A stretch of DNA of 21,211 nucleotides from Methylorubrum extorquens (GTDB taxonomy: Bacteria; Pseudomonadota; Alphaproteobacteria; Rhizobiales; Beijerinckiaceae): positions 1 through 21,211 of the forward strand of contig JAEUAC010000309.1 in NCBI GenBank assembly GCA_019695455.1. Direction: 5' to 3'. Shown here one piece after another: positions 1 to 8,200 of the stretch. Position numbers and translations under genes: made by a program. The notes beneath the pieces are model-generated. The model was not told the DNA's origin. It saw only the letters and a list, made by a program, of their open reading frames with translations, and did not search any database. The stretch's first letter is position 1; each line of letters opens with the position of its first letter.

Positions 1-1
1 T

Positions 2-469
2 CGGCGATGGGCGCCGCTTCCGACCTCGCCGCCCATCGCCGATCTGTCGCTCGCTGCCGTGCCCAGCGCCGTCGGGCTGCGCAGCCTGGACGGGTCGAGC
101 CAGTTCGAGATCCGCCTCAGCCCGGGCGATCTCGGTCGCATCGACGTGCGGATCGAGATCGATGCCGACCGGAAGGTCACGGCGCATCTCTCCGTCGAAC
201 GGCCCGAGACGCTCGCCGCCCTGACGCGCGACCGCGCCGGGCTCGAGCGCGTCTTCGAGCAGGCCGGGCTCACGCCCAGCGAGGACGGCGTCGCGTTCTC
301 GCTCGCCGATGGCGGCGGGCAGGGCCGGGGCGACACGCCCGACGGACGGGGCGGCGACGCGCCCCGCACCCTCCCGCGGACCGAGCCCGAGGCCGCATCC
401 CTTCTTCGCACCGTTCCGCCATCCGCCTACCGGGCCGCCCAGCGGTCCGGTATCGACCTGGTGGTCTGA
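2..469 (+). CDS. fliK: Flagellar hook-length control protein FliK, C-terminal part (5' end outside window)
   Basis: The reading frame is open from the left edge and ends in TGA at 467-469, so only about 155 C-terminal residues are present. They match the FliK C-terminal domain: a Gly-Ser-Ser-Gln-Phe-Glu-Ile-Arg-Leu-x-Pro stretch, then a Pro-Gly-Asp-Leu-Gly-Arg-Ile motif, beta strands, and the 'VERPETLAALTRDRAGLERV' helix followed by 'EQAGL'. In the family this domain contacts FlhB and switches export from hook to filament substrates once the hook reaches its length. The last 50 residues are Gly/Arg/Pro-rich and probably disordered. flgD follows after 9 bp, fitting a hook-assembly operon. The N-terminal ruler region cannot be judged here. 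An ATG near 59 lies inside the domain and is not the true start. Confidence 0.88.
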   Translation, partial: RRWAPLPTSPPIADLSLAAVPSAVGLRSLDGSSQFEIRLSPGDLGRIDVRIEIDADRKVTAHLSVERPETLAALTRDRAGLERVFEQAGLTPSEDGVAFSLADGGGQGRGDTPDGRGGDAPRTLPRTEPEAASLLRTVPPSAYRAAQRSGIDLVV

Positions 470-478
470 GGAGACGAC

Positions 479-1168
479 ATGGCCGTCAGCAACGTCAGTC
501 AAGCCGCCGCCGCGACCTCGTCCGGGTCGTCCTCGGCCGCGTCGTCCAGCTCCGGCATCACGGGCTCGAAGGAGATCGCGGGCAACTTCCAGGACTTCCT
601 GCTTCTGCTCACGACGCAGCTGAAGAACCAGAGTCCGCTGGATCCGCTCGACACGAACCAGTTCACGCAGCAGCTCGTCCAGTTCGCCGGCGTCGAGCAG
701 CAGTTGAAGAGCAACGACACGCTGTCGTCGATCCTGTCGGCCATGAAGACGACGTCCACGGCCAACGCCGCCTCCTATATCGGCCTGCAGGTCACGGCCG
801 ACGGCTCCAAGGCGGAGCTGTCGGGCAGCGGCGCCAGCTGGACGGTCACGAGTCCGAAGGCGGCCGCGAAGGCCACGATCACGGTCAAGGATTCGAGCGG
901 CACCACGGTCGCGACCCTGAACCAGCAGCTCGCCGCCGGCACCCAGGCCATCAGCTGGGACGGGAAGGACTCGACCGGCAACGTGCGCTCGAGCGGCACG
1001 TATACGATCAGCGTGAACGCGAGCGACGCGTCCGGCCAGTCGGTCGCCGCGTCCACGGACGTGGCCGGCACCGTCACGGCCGTCGACGTGTCGGGCGCAT
1101 CGCCCATGCTCACCGTCGGCTCGCAGACCGTCCCGCTCTCCAGCGTGAAGACAGTCGCCTACAAATAG
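479..1168 (+). CDS. flgD: Flagellar hook assembly (hook-capping scaffold) protein FlgD
   Basis: FlgD caps the growing hook outside the cell and guides polymerisation of FlgE. The product has 229 residues, normal for the family. Residues 1-30 are a Ser/Ala-rich, low-complexity leader. Residues 31-90 form the conserved N-terminal domain, with 'NFQDFLLLLTTQLKNQSPLDP' core residues followed by 'TNQFTQQLVQFAGVEQQ'. Residues 100-200 fit the Ig-like plus tudor-like C-terminal module, including a 'WDGKDSTGNVRSSGTY' strand-turn typical of FlgD. ATG at 479 has AGGAG at 469-473 overlapping the fliK stop, so translation is probably coupled to fliK. No signal peptide is expected because FlgD leaves through the flagellar type III apparatus. 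The gene ends at TAG 1166-1168, and the next 109 bp are non-coding and regulatory in character. Confidence 0.95.
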   Translation: MAVSNVSQAAAATSSGSSSAASSSSGITGSKEIAGNFQDFLLLLTTQLKNQSPLDPLDTNQFTQQLVQFAGVEQQLKSNDTLSSILSAMKTTSTANAASYIGLQVTADGSKAELSGSGASWTVTSPKAAAKATITVKDSSGTTVATLNQQLAAGTQAISWDGKDSTGNVRSSGTYTISVNASDASGQSVAASTDVAGTVTAVDVSGASPMLTVGSQTVPLSSVKTVAYK

Positions 1169-1191
1169 CTCGACTGCCGCGACGACGCCGC

Positions 1192-1203
1192 AATCAGCTG
1201 ATT
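1192..1203. promoter_or_regulatory. 12-bp perfect palindrome in the flgD-sciP gap
   Basis: AATCAGCTGATT is a perfect 12-bp palindrome without a loop. It is therefore more likely a site for a dimeric DNA-binding protein than an RNA hairpin. Its right arm overlaps GATTC at 1200-1204, which fits the GANTC recognition sequence of the alphaproteobacterial cell-cycle methylase CcrM. It lies 3 bp before a CtrA-like box. The palindrome is seen directly; a regulatory role is inferred. Confidence 0.4.
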
Positions 1204-1206
1204 CGC

Positions 1207-1221
1207 TTCAGTGAATTTTAA
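1207..1221 (+). promoter_or_regulatory. CtrA-like box upstream of sciP (TTCA-N7-TTAA)
   Basis: TTCA at 1207-1210 and TTAA at 1218-1221 are separated by exactly 7 bp, one mismatch from the CtrA consensus TTAA-N7-TTAA. The site is 57 bp before the sciP ATG, in a patch clearly richer in A and T than the flanking genes. In Caulobacter, sciP is itself in the CtrA regulon, so feedback control is plausible. No footprint can be inferred from sequence alone. Confidence 0.4.
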
Positions 1222-1277
1222 GCCGGTCCGCCTAGTGTCACTGTCAAGTGGTCAGCGTATGTGTGCGTAGGCGTAAT

Positions 1278-1553
1278 ATGACCGATGCTCTTCGGCCCCG
1301 TGTCAAGTATGTGATCGGGCCAGACGGATCTCCCCTGACGATCGCGGATCTTCCGCCATCGAATACCCGTCGATGGGTCATCCGCCGCAAGGCGGAAGTC
1401 GTCGCGGCGGTCCGGGGTGGTCTTCTGTCCCTGGAAGAAGCCTGCAACCGATACACGCTGACGGTCGAGGAATTCCTCGGCTGGCAGCAATCCATCGACG
1501 ACCACGGCCTCGCCGGCCTGCGGACGACCCGCATCCAGCACTACCGCCAGTAG
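1278..1553 (+). CDS. sciP: SciP-like CtrA inhibitor (DUF1153 family)
   Basis: This small 91-residue helix-turn-helix protein is a near-perfect DUF1153/SciP match. A basic 'RPRVKYVIGPDGSPLTIADLP' type N-terminus is followed by 'RRWVIRRKAEVVAAVRGGLL' (residues 31-50) and a helix-turn-helix over about residues 35-75 ending near 'EEFLGWQ'. In Caulobacter, SciP binds CtrA at promoters and blocks recruitment of RNA polymerase, restricting CtrA-dependent flagellar and cell-cycle genes to part of the cell cycle. ATG 1278 was chosen because family members begin just before the RPRVKY motif; the upstream GTG at 1248 would add ten residues unlike the family. The ribosome binding site is weak (AGG at 1269-1271). 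Its place directly before the fliF operon matches the alphaproteobacterial pattern. Confidence 0.93.
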   Translation: MTDALRPRVKYVIGPDGSPLTIADLPPSNTRRWVIRRKAEVVAAVRGGLLSLEEACNRYTLTVEEFLGWQQSIDDHGLAGLRTTRIQHYRQ

Positions 1554-1558
1554 GCGCC

Positions 1559-1579
1559 GGGCAGGGTTCCGACCCGCCC
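1559..1579 (+). terminator. Hairpin just after sciP
   Basis: GGGC-(A)-GGGT, a TCCG loop, then ACCC-GCCC give an 8-bp stem with one bulged A, beginning 5 nt after the sciP stop. No T-run follows, so it may be a weak or Rho-assisted terminator, or an mRNA 3'-end stabiliser, separating sciP from the fliF transcript. Confidence 0.4.
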
Positions 1580-1590
1580 CGTCCGCCATC

Positions 1591-1606
1591 TTAACCGCCC
1601 GCTAAC
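1591..1606 (+). promoter_or_regulatory. CtrA box upstream of the fliF operon (TTAA-N7-CTAAC)
   Basis: TTAA at 1591-1594, a 7-bp spacer, then CTAAC at 1602-1606 match the CtrA consensus TTAA-N7-TTAAC with one mismatch. The site lies between sciP and fliF, 68 bp before the fliF start. In Caulobacter, CtrA activates the class II fliF operon from such a box overlapping the -35 region. The sequence match is direct; function is inferred by analogy. Confidence 0.6.
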
Positions 1607-1674
1607 CGAGAACCGGGAAATTCCTGCCGGGTCGGCCCGGGTTGGGCCGGCACGTGTGCACGTGGCGGGCTTCG

Positions 1675-3324
1675 GTGAACGGCGTCATTCAGCTCTTCGG
1701 CAGGTTCGGACCGTCTCGCCTCGCCGCCATGGGGGCGGTGACGCTGGCCCTGATCGGCTTCTTCGCCTTCGTCATCATGCGCATGTCGCAGCCCGCCATG
1801 GGCGTGCTGTTCACGGACATGTCCGCGACGGATGCGGGCGCCGTGATGCGCGACCTCGACGCGAAGGCCGTCCGCTACGAGACGCGCGACGACGGCGCCA
1901 CCATCCTCGTCCCCAAGGCGGATCTCGGGAAGATCCGCATGGACCTCGCTGGCAAGGGCCTGCCGTCCGGCGGCGGCGTCGGCTACGAGATCTTCGACAA
2001 GGGCGACGCCTTCTCGTCCACCTCCTTCGTCCAGAACATCAACCACCTGCGGGCGCTCGAGGGCGAGCTCGCCCGGACGATCCGGACCATCGGGCGCGTC
2101 CAGGCCGCCCGGGTGCATCTCGCGCTGCCGGAGCGCCGCCTGTTCGAGCGCGACCGCGAGGCGCCGCGCGCCTCCATCGTGCTGAAGCTCCGGGGCGACC
2201 TCGGCTCCGACCAGGTCGGGGCCATCCGCCACCTCGTCGCCTCGGCCGTCGAGGGCCTGCGCCCCGACAACGTCTCCATCGTCGACGAGCGCGGCCGCCT
2301 TCTCGCCTCCGGCTCGCGCGGGGACGACGTCGCGGGCGGCGTCGCCGGGGCCGACGACAAGCGCTCGGCGCTCGAGCGCCGGCTCCGCTCGCAGGTCGAG
2401 GAGATCGTGGCCGGCATCGTAGGGAACGGCCGGGCGCGCGTGCAGGTCGCGGCCGAGCTCGACATGAACCGGGTCGAGAGCCGGCAGGAGAGCTTCGACC
2501 CGGAGAGCCGCGTCGTGCGCTCCACCCAGACCCGCGGCGAGAACTCCTCCAGCGCGAGCGGCGACAACCAGGTGTCGATCGGCAACGAGCTGCCGGGCGC
2601 GGGCGCCCGGGGCGGAGCCGTGCCGGGCGCCAACCCGCCGGCCCCGCGCGACCAGTCGACCAAGAACGAGGAGATCGTGAACTACGAGATCTCCAAGACG
2701 ACCCGCACGGAGGTGCAGAACGCGGGCCGCGTGAAGCGCCTCTCGGTCGCCGTCCTCGTCGACGGCATCTACGCCAAGGGCGCCAACGGCGAGGGCTCCT
2801 ACCAGGCGCGCACCAAGGAGGATCTCGACCGGATCGCGGCCCTGGTGCGGAGCGCCGTCGGCTTCGACGCGGCGCGCGGCGATCAGGTCGAGGTCGTGAA
2901 CATGCCGTTCGCCGAGGCTCCCATGGGGGCGTTCGATGCGGAGAAGCCCTCGCTGCTCGCCTCGCTCCTGTCGCCCAGCCGGGAGGACGTGATGCGCTTC
3001 GCCGAGCTCGGCGTCATCTCGCTGCTGATCCTCGTCGTGCTCCTCGTCGTCGTCCGTCCCATGGTCCGCCGCGTGCTCGCGCCCGAGGCCGCGCCGCAGC
3101 TCGCGATCGAGGGCGGCGAGGCGGGCTCCATGGCGCTCGCCGGCCCGGGGGGCGCGGGTGCCGCGGGCGGCCTCGTCGCGCTGCCGAACGGCAGCATGGT
3201 GGCGGTGCCCGGCGGCCTGCCGGCGCCCGGCTCGGCCGAGCAGGCGGCCCGGATCGGCGGTCTGGCGCGCGAGAACCCGAAGCAGGCGGCGGCCGTGCTG
3301 CGCGGCTGGATGGCTGACGGATGA
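1675..3324 (+). CDS. fliF: Flagellar MS-ring protein FliF
   Basis: FliF forms the membrane-embedded MS ring, the base on which rotor and export apparatus assemble. The product has 549 residues, normal for alphaproteobacteria. A first membrane helix spans about residues 17-36. The periplasmic YscJ/FliF region contains 'GLPSGGGVGYEIFDKGDAF' followed by 'ALEGELARTI' and 'ARVHLALPE'. A Ser/Gly/Pro-rich segment sits in mid-protein, and a second membrane helix starts near residue 442. The C-terminus ends in 'ENPKQAAAVLRGWM', the tail that binds FliG. GTG 1675 was chosen because 'NGVIQLFGRFG' resembles the start of relatives; in-frame TTG 1642 and GTG 1654 would add unrelated residues. The stop overlaps the fliG start by ATGA, so the two are translationally coupled. 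A CtrA box lies upstream. Confidence 0.96.
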   Translation: MNGVIQLFGRFGPSRLAAMGAVTLALIGFFAFVIMRMSQPAMGVLFTDMSATDAGAVMRDLDAKAVRYETRDDGATILVPKADLGKIRMDLAGKGLPSGGGVGYEIFDKGDAFSSTSFVQNINHLRALEGELARTIRTIGRVQAARVHLALPERRLFERDREAPRASIVLKLRGDLGSDQVGAIRHLVASAVEGLRPDNVSIVDERGRLLASGSRGDDVAGGVAGADDKRSALERRLRSQVEEIVAGIVGNGRARVQVAAELDMNRVESRQESFDPESRVVRSTQTRGENSSSASGDNQVSIGNELPGAGARGGAVPGANPPAPRDQSTKNEEIVNYEISKTTRTEVQNAGRVKRLSVAVLVDGIYAKGANGEGSYQARTKEDLDRIAALVRSAVGFDAARGDQVEVVNMPFAEAPMGAFDAEKPSLLASLLSPSREDVMRFAELGVISLLILVVLLVVVRPMVRRVLAPEAAPQLAIEGGEAGSMALAGPGGAGAAGGLVALPNGSMVAVPGGLPAPGSAEQAARIGGLARENPKQAAAVLRGWMADG

Positions 3325-4367
3325 GCGAGGACGCGGCGGGCGCCATCGCGACGCAGGGGAGCGGGGCCGGCAAGGTCCTGTCCGGGCCGCAGCGCGTCGC
3401 GGCCCTCCTGATGATGCTGCCCGAGGAGGACGGCAAGGCGATCTGGTCGGAGCTCAGCGACGACGAGATCAAGCGCGTCTGCCTCGCCATGGGGGAGCTC
3501 GGCACGGTGCGGAGCGAGGCCGTGATCCAGGTGGCGGAGGAGTTCATCGACGCCTGCGCGGCCACGCCGCCCCTGCTGGGCAACCTGGACCGGGTCGGCG
3601 AGATGCTGGCCAAGGTCTTCCCGGCCGAGCGCGCCGCCTCCATCATGGCGGACGTCAAGGGCGTGGACGCGCGGCGGCAGGTCTGGCGCAAGCTCGGCGA
3701 GGTGCCGGCCCCGGCTCTCGCGGCCTTCCTGCGCGACGAATATCCGCAGACCATCGCCGTGGTCGTGGCGCGGCTCGGGACCGAGCAGGGCGGCCGCATC
3801 CTGGCGCTCCTGCCGGACGAGGTCGCCGTCGACGTGATCGAGCGCGTCCTGAAGCTCGGGACGGCGAAGCCGGAGGCGCTCGCCGCGATCGAGGACATGC
3901 TGTTCCGCCGCTTCGTCGAAGCCGGCGTGCCGAAGCCGCCGCCGGACGGGTTCGAGATCATGGCGGAGCGATTCGACGCGTTCGACCGCCCGACGGAGGC
4001 CCGCTTCTTCGCCGCGCTCGAACGCCAGGACAAGGACCTCGCCCAGCGCATCCGCGACAAGATGCTGACCTTCGACGACCTGCTGAAGCTCGATTCGGCC
4101 GGCATCCAGACCCTGATGCGCGTCATCGACAAGGACGTGCTCGCCCGCGCCCTCAAGGGCGGCAAGGACGAGGCGCGCGCCTTCTTCCTCGCCAACATGT
4201 CGACCCGCGCCGGCAAGAACCTCCAGGACGACATGGAGGTGCTGGGTCAGCTCCGCGCCCGCGAGGTCGACGAGGCCCAGGGCAAGATCGTGATCCTGGC
4301 CAAGCAGCTCGCGGGACGCGGCGAGATCCGCATCGCCAAGGGCCGGGCCGACGAGGACCTCCTCTGA
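3321..4367 (+). CDS. fliG: Flagellar motor switch protein FliG
   Basis: FliG is the rotor protein that links the MS ring to FliM/FliN and interacts with the stator. The 348 residues comprise an N-terminal FliF-binding domain ('QRVAALLMMLPEEDGKAIW'), a middle domain with the EHPQ-like motif 'EYPQTIAVVVARLG', and a C-terminal torque domain. In the last, 'LTFDDLLKLDSAGIQTLMR', 'MSTRAGKNLQDDM' and a following 'LRAREV' retain the Arg, Asp-Asp and Arg of the charged torque helix of Escherichia coli FliG. Relatives end much the same way. The start overlaps the fliF stop by 4 bp, and fliH follows after 13 bp. Nothing suggests loss of function. Confidence 0.96.
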   Translation: MSEDAAGAIATQGSGAGKVLSGPQRVAALLMMLPEEDGKAIWSELSDDEIKRVCLAMGELGTVRSEAVIQVAEEFIDACAATPPLLGNLDRVGEMLAKVFPAERAASIMADVKGVDARRQVWRKLGEVPAPALAAFLRDEYPQTIAVVVARLGTEQGGRILALLPDEVAVDVIERVLKLGTAKPEALAAIEDMLFRRFVEAGVPKPPPDGFEIMAERFDAFDRPTEARFFAALERQDKDLAQRIRDKMLTFDDLLKLDSAGIQTLMRVIDKDVLARALKGGKDEARAFFLANMSTRAGKNLQDDMEVLGQLRAREVDEAQGKIVILAKQLAGRGEIRIAKGRADEDLL

Positions 4368-4380
4368 TGGGAGCTCCCGC

Positions 4381-4995
4381 GTGACCACGGCGCGTCGCTT
4401 CCTCTTCGGCGAGGACTTCCGGGCCGATCCGGCCCCCGCCGCCGATGCGCCGGACCCCTGCGCGGAGGCGGTCGCGACCGCCTACGCGGAGGGCGTCGCG
4501 GCCGGCCGGGCCGAGGCCGCGGCCGAGACGGAGCGCCGCCTCGCGGAGGCGCTCGCCTCCGTGGGCTCCGGGCTCGCGGCCGGGCTCGGCCGGATCGAGG
4601 CGGCCGAGCGCGCCATCGAGACGGAGGCCTTCGGCTTCTTCGAGGCGCTGGCCCGCGCGCTCGCCGGGCAGGCGCTCGCGGAGGCCCCCATGGCGGCCTT
4701 CCGGGAGGCCGCCGACACGGCGTTCCGGCACCTGCGGGGCGTGCCCCATCTCGCCGTGCGGGTGCCGTCGGCCCTGGTCGAGGGCGCCGACGCCATGCTG
4801 GGCCGCATGGCGCGCGAGCGGGGCTACGAGGGGCGGGTCATCGTGCTGGGCGAGGACGGGCTCGGGCCGGGCGACGTCCGGTTCGAATGGGCGGATGGCG
4901 GCGCGCAGGGCGACCGGCAGGCCGTGGAGGACGCGGTCGCGGCCGCGCTCGCCGCGGGTCGGGCCGGCGCCCGTGACGGAGACGGCGAATCATGA
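4381..4995 (+). CDS. fliH: FliH/FlbE-like flagellar export ATPase regulator
   Basis: The 204-residue protein sits exactly where flbE (the FliH counterpart) lies in the Caulobacter operon, between fliG and fliN. Visible features fit FliH: a short N-terminal 'RRFLFGEDF' motif, an Ala/Glu/Arg-rich helical stretch at about residues 35-100 with alternating Ala, Gly and Glu that could form a coiled coil, and a C-terminal domain with 'HLAVRVPSALVEG' and 'GDVRFEWADGGAQGDR'. FliH binds the FliI ATPase and delivers it to the export gate and to FliN. GTG 4381 is preceded by GGGAG at 4369-4373. The stop overlaps the fliN start (ATGA). Sequence identity in this family is low, so the call rests partly on position. 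Confidence 0.82.
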   Translation: MTTARRFLFGEDFRADPAPAADAPDPCAEAVATAYAEGVAAGRAEAAAETERRLAEALASVGSGLAAGLGRIEAAERAIETEAFGFFEALARALAGQALAEAPMAAFREAADTAFRHLRGVPHLAVRVPSALVEGADAMLGRMARERGYEGRVIVLGEDGLGPGDVRFEWADGGAQGDRQAVEDAVAAALAAGRAGARDGDGES

Positions 4996-5327
4996 CGACG
5001 GCGAACGACCTCACCCTGCCCCAGCTCGGCGGCGATCTCGGCTTCGCGACGGGGGAGGGCGCCCCGCCGCCGGTGACGCCGAAGAGCCCGGCCGACCTCG
5101 CGCCGCTGCGGGACGTGCCCGTGACGCTCACGGCCGTGCTGGGCCGCGTCCGCCTGCCCGTGGGCGAGCTCCTGCGGCTCGGCCCCGGCACCCTCCTCGA
5201 GCTCGACCGCGCGGTCGGCGAGGCCATCGACATCCGGGTCAACGACCGGCTGGTCGCGCGCGGCGAGGTCGTCCTGGTGGACGACCGGCTGGGCGTGACC
5301 ATGACCGAGATCGTCCGACCGACCTGA
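4992..5327 (+). CDS. fliN: Flagellar motor switch protein FliN
   Basis: FliN forms the bottom of the C-ring together with FliM and FliG and is a docking site for FliH. The product has 111 residues. An N-terminal linker (1-38) is rich in Pro and Gly. The SpoA (surface presentation of antigens) domain fills about residues 40-110, with 'DVPVTLTAVLGRVRLPVGEL', 'LGPGTLLELDRAVGE' and 'VNDRLVARGEVVLVDDRLGV', all diagnostic. It overlaps fliH by 4 bp, and flbD starts 12 bp downstream. No fliM is present in this window, so the switch complex must be completed from another locus. Confidence 0.95.
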   Translation: MTTANDLTLPQLGGDLGFATGEGAPPPVTPKSPADLAPLRDVPVTLTAVLGRVRLPVGELLRLGPGTLLELDRAVGEAIDIRVNDRLVARGEVVLVDDRLGVTMTEIVRPT

Positions 5328-5339
5328 CGGGACACGACC

Positions 5340-6692
<1,353 letters not shown>

Positions 6693-6755
6693 CCGCCGGC
6701 CGCGACGCGGCGTGGCCTCGGCCGCGACGGCCGGACCCCACCGCGGCCGACGCGG

Positions 6756-6962
6756 TCAGCGGTTGGTGCGGCCCGTCTTCGCCGGGTCGATCCCGCCCTC
6801 GGGCGTCGTCTCGTTCATGACGTCGCCCTCGACGGTCGAATCCGCCTCGATGGTCTCGACGTCCTCGCCGGCCGCGTTCGCGCCCTTCGACGCGCCGATG
6901 CCCGGGTTGCCCTTCAGGTCCGCGTCGGTGGGGACCTTCGTCTTCGGTTGCTGGTTGCTCAT
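6756..6962 (-). CDS. Small disordered hydrophilic protein, function unknown
   Basis: This 68-residue protein starts at ATG 6962, with GGAGA about 8 nt upstream on the minus strand. It contains no Phe, Trp, Tyr, His or Cys and only one Leu. It is rich in Gly, Asn, Thr, Asp, Glu and Lys, with an acidic middle ('GEDVETIEADSTVEGDV'), so it is probably intrinsically disordered and soluble. No signal peptide or membrane segment is seen. I recognise no domain. The neighbour upstream on the same strand is a DUF2945 protein, 56 bp away, and the two may be co-transcribed; such small proteins are often stress-related, but that is a guess. The good ribosome site and low hydrophobicity argue for a real gene rather than a shadow frame. 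Confidence 0.62.
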   Translation of the reverse strand: MSNQQPKTKVPTDADLKGNPGIGASKGANAAGEDVETIEADSTVEGDVMNETTPEGGIDPAKTGRTNR

Positions 6963-7018
6963 CGCTCGATCTCCGTCAGGAAGGGGGGGGCGCTCCGCAT
7001 CGCCGGGAGCCGGGGGCG

Positions 7019-7231
7019 TCAGGAGACCTTGCGCAGCTCGTCGGGCTTGTGGGCGGCCGTCTTGCCCGACTTCGCGCTCTCGACGATGTATTGCGGATCG
7101 TCCTTGGTCGCGGCGACCTTGTGACCCTTGATCTGGGTCGCGCTCGTCTGCTTCTTGACGACCTTGCCCTTCGTCGTGCCCTGGGGCGTGTCCCAGGCGA
7201 CCTGGTCGCCAGCCTTGAGGGTCTTCGTCAT
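7019..7231 (-). CDS. DUF2945 (hypervirulence-associated TUDOR-like) small protein
   Basis: This 70-residue basic protein starts at ATG 7231, with AGGA about 11 nt upstream. The sequence fits DUF2945, the HVA TUDOR-like family: 'KAGDQVAWDTPQGTTKGKVV', 'KGHKVAATKDDPQYIVES' and 'KSGKTAAHKPDELRKV' are in the family order. The fold is a small beta barrel, and the molecular function is not established. The family occurs widely in soil and plant-associated bacteria. An in-frame ATG six codons upstream (7249) is less likely because 'KTLKAGDQVAW' is the usual family start. It lies head to head with rlmJ, 99 bp apart, and may share a transcript with the small gene at 6756-6962. Confidence 0.88.
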   Translation of the reverse strand: MTKTLKAGDQVAWDTPQGTTKGKVVKKQTSATQIKGHKVAATKDDPQYIVESAKSGKTAAHKPDELRKVS

Positions 7232-7330
7232 CGCGCTGTGTCCTGCCAATGCCGCTCGGGCGGCGTCGCGACGTCAACAAGGCGACGGGCGCGCGGTTCG
7301 GCGCCCCCGCTCACGAAGCCGGGAGCGGGC

Positions 7331-8167
7331 GTGAACTATCGCCACGCCTTCCATGCGGGGAACGTCGCCGACGTCCTGAAGCACGCGCTGCTCGCCCGCA
7401 TGCTCGCGCATCTCGGCCGCAAGGACGCACCCTACCGGTTCGTGGACACCCACGCCGGGATCGGCCTCTACGACCTGGCCGGCGACGAGGCGAGCCGGAC
7501 GGGGGAATGGCGGGAGGGGATCGGCCGCATGGAGGCGCCGTTCGACGCCGAGGTCGAGGCCGTGCTGTCTCCGTTCCGCACGGCGCTGGCCCGGGTCCGC
7601 GAGCGGTTCGGCCCGGACGCCTATCCCGGCTCCCCGCTGCTCGCCCTGGAGGCGATGCGGCCTGGCGACCGGGCCGTGTTCTGCGAGCTGCACGAGGCCG
7701 ACCGGCAGACGCTCGCCGCCCGCCTGCGGCGCGACCGCCGCGCCAAGGTGCTGGGGCTGGACGGCTGGGTCGGCCTGGGATCGCTGCTGCCCCCGCCGGA
7801 GCGGCGCGGGCTGGTCCTCGTCGATCCGCCCTACGAGGTCGCGGGCGAGCTCGCCGTCGTCGGGCGGCGGCTTCTCGAGGCCGTGCGCCGCTGGCCGACC
7901 GGGATGTTCGCGCTCTGGTATCCCGTGAAGGACGAGGCGACGCTGGCGGGCATGGCCGCCGAGGTCGCGGCGCAGCTGACGCGGCCGGGCCTGCGGATCG
8001 AACTGACGGCCGCGAAGCCGGACGGCACCGGCCTCGCCGGATCCGGCCTCATCGTGGTCAACCCGCCCTGGACGCTGGAGGCGGAGACCCGCCTCCTGCT
8101 TCCGGCCCTGCTGGCCAGGCTCGACCGCGGGGGGCGGACGGCCACGACGTGCACGGCGCTGGGCTAG
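7331..8167 (+). CDS. rlmJ: 23S rRNA (adenine(2030)-N6)-methyltransferase RlmJ
   Basis: RlmJ transfers a methyl group from S-adenosylmethionine to N6 of adenine 2030 in 23S rRNA. The 278 residues match the family length (about 280). The N-terminus 'NYRHAFHAGNVADVLKHALL' and 'RFVDTHAGIGLYDL' are hallmark motifs, and the catalytic DPPY sits at residues 165-168 in 'VLVDPPYEVAGEL', with 'MFALWYPVKD' following. GTG 7331 is preceded by GGGAG at 7321-7325 and gives the conserved N-terminus; longer in-frame starts upstream lack homology. It is a single gene, followed immediately by a strong hairpin and then by the convergent mucR-like gene. Confidence 0.95.
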   Translation: MNYRHAFHAGNVADVLKHALLARMLAHLGRKDAPYRFVDTHAGIGLYDLAGDEASRTGEWREGIGRMEAPFDAEVEAVLSPFRTALARVRERFGPDAYPGSPLLALEAMRPGDRAVFCELHEADRQTLAARLRRDRRAKVLGLDGWVGLGSLLPPPERRGLVLVDPPYEVAGELAVVGRRLLEAVRRWPTGMFALWYPVKDEATLAGMAAEVAAQLTRPGLRIELTAAKPDGTGLAGSGLIVVNPPWTLEAETRLLLPALLARLDRGGRTATTCTALG

Positions 8168-8190
8168 CCGCGCGGGCGGTTCCCGCGCGG
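8168..8190. terminator. Bidirectional hairpin between rlmJ and the mucR-like gene
   Basis: CCGCGCGGG, a CGGTT loop, then CCCGCGCGG form a perfect 9-bp stem starting immediately after the rlmJ stop and ending 10 bp before the stop of the convergent gene. It has no T-run, as is common at very high GC. The convergent placement supports a shared terminator. Confidence 0.65.
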
Positions 8191-8200
8191 TCGTCGGCGC

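Noticed and set aside
1651..1664. Two CACGTG hexamers separated by TG just before fliF
   Set aside because: Palindromic hexamers of this kind are common in GC-rich DNA and I know no matching bacterial operator; kept only as a curiosity.
1642..1674. TTG start at 1642 for fliF
   Set aside because: The extra 11 residues do not resemble FliF N-termini; GTG 1675 gives the expected start.
2883..4388. 501-codon minus-strand open frame opposite fliF and fliG
   Set aside because: Antisense shadow with Leu/Asp/His/Arg-rich low complexity; the sense strand encodes conserved flagellar proteins.
6694..6712. Possible terminator after flbD (CGCCG/CGGCG or GCCGC/GCGGC)
   Set aside because: Only 5-bp alternative stems without a T-run; expected by chance at this GC content.
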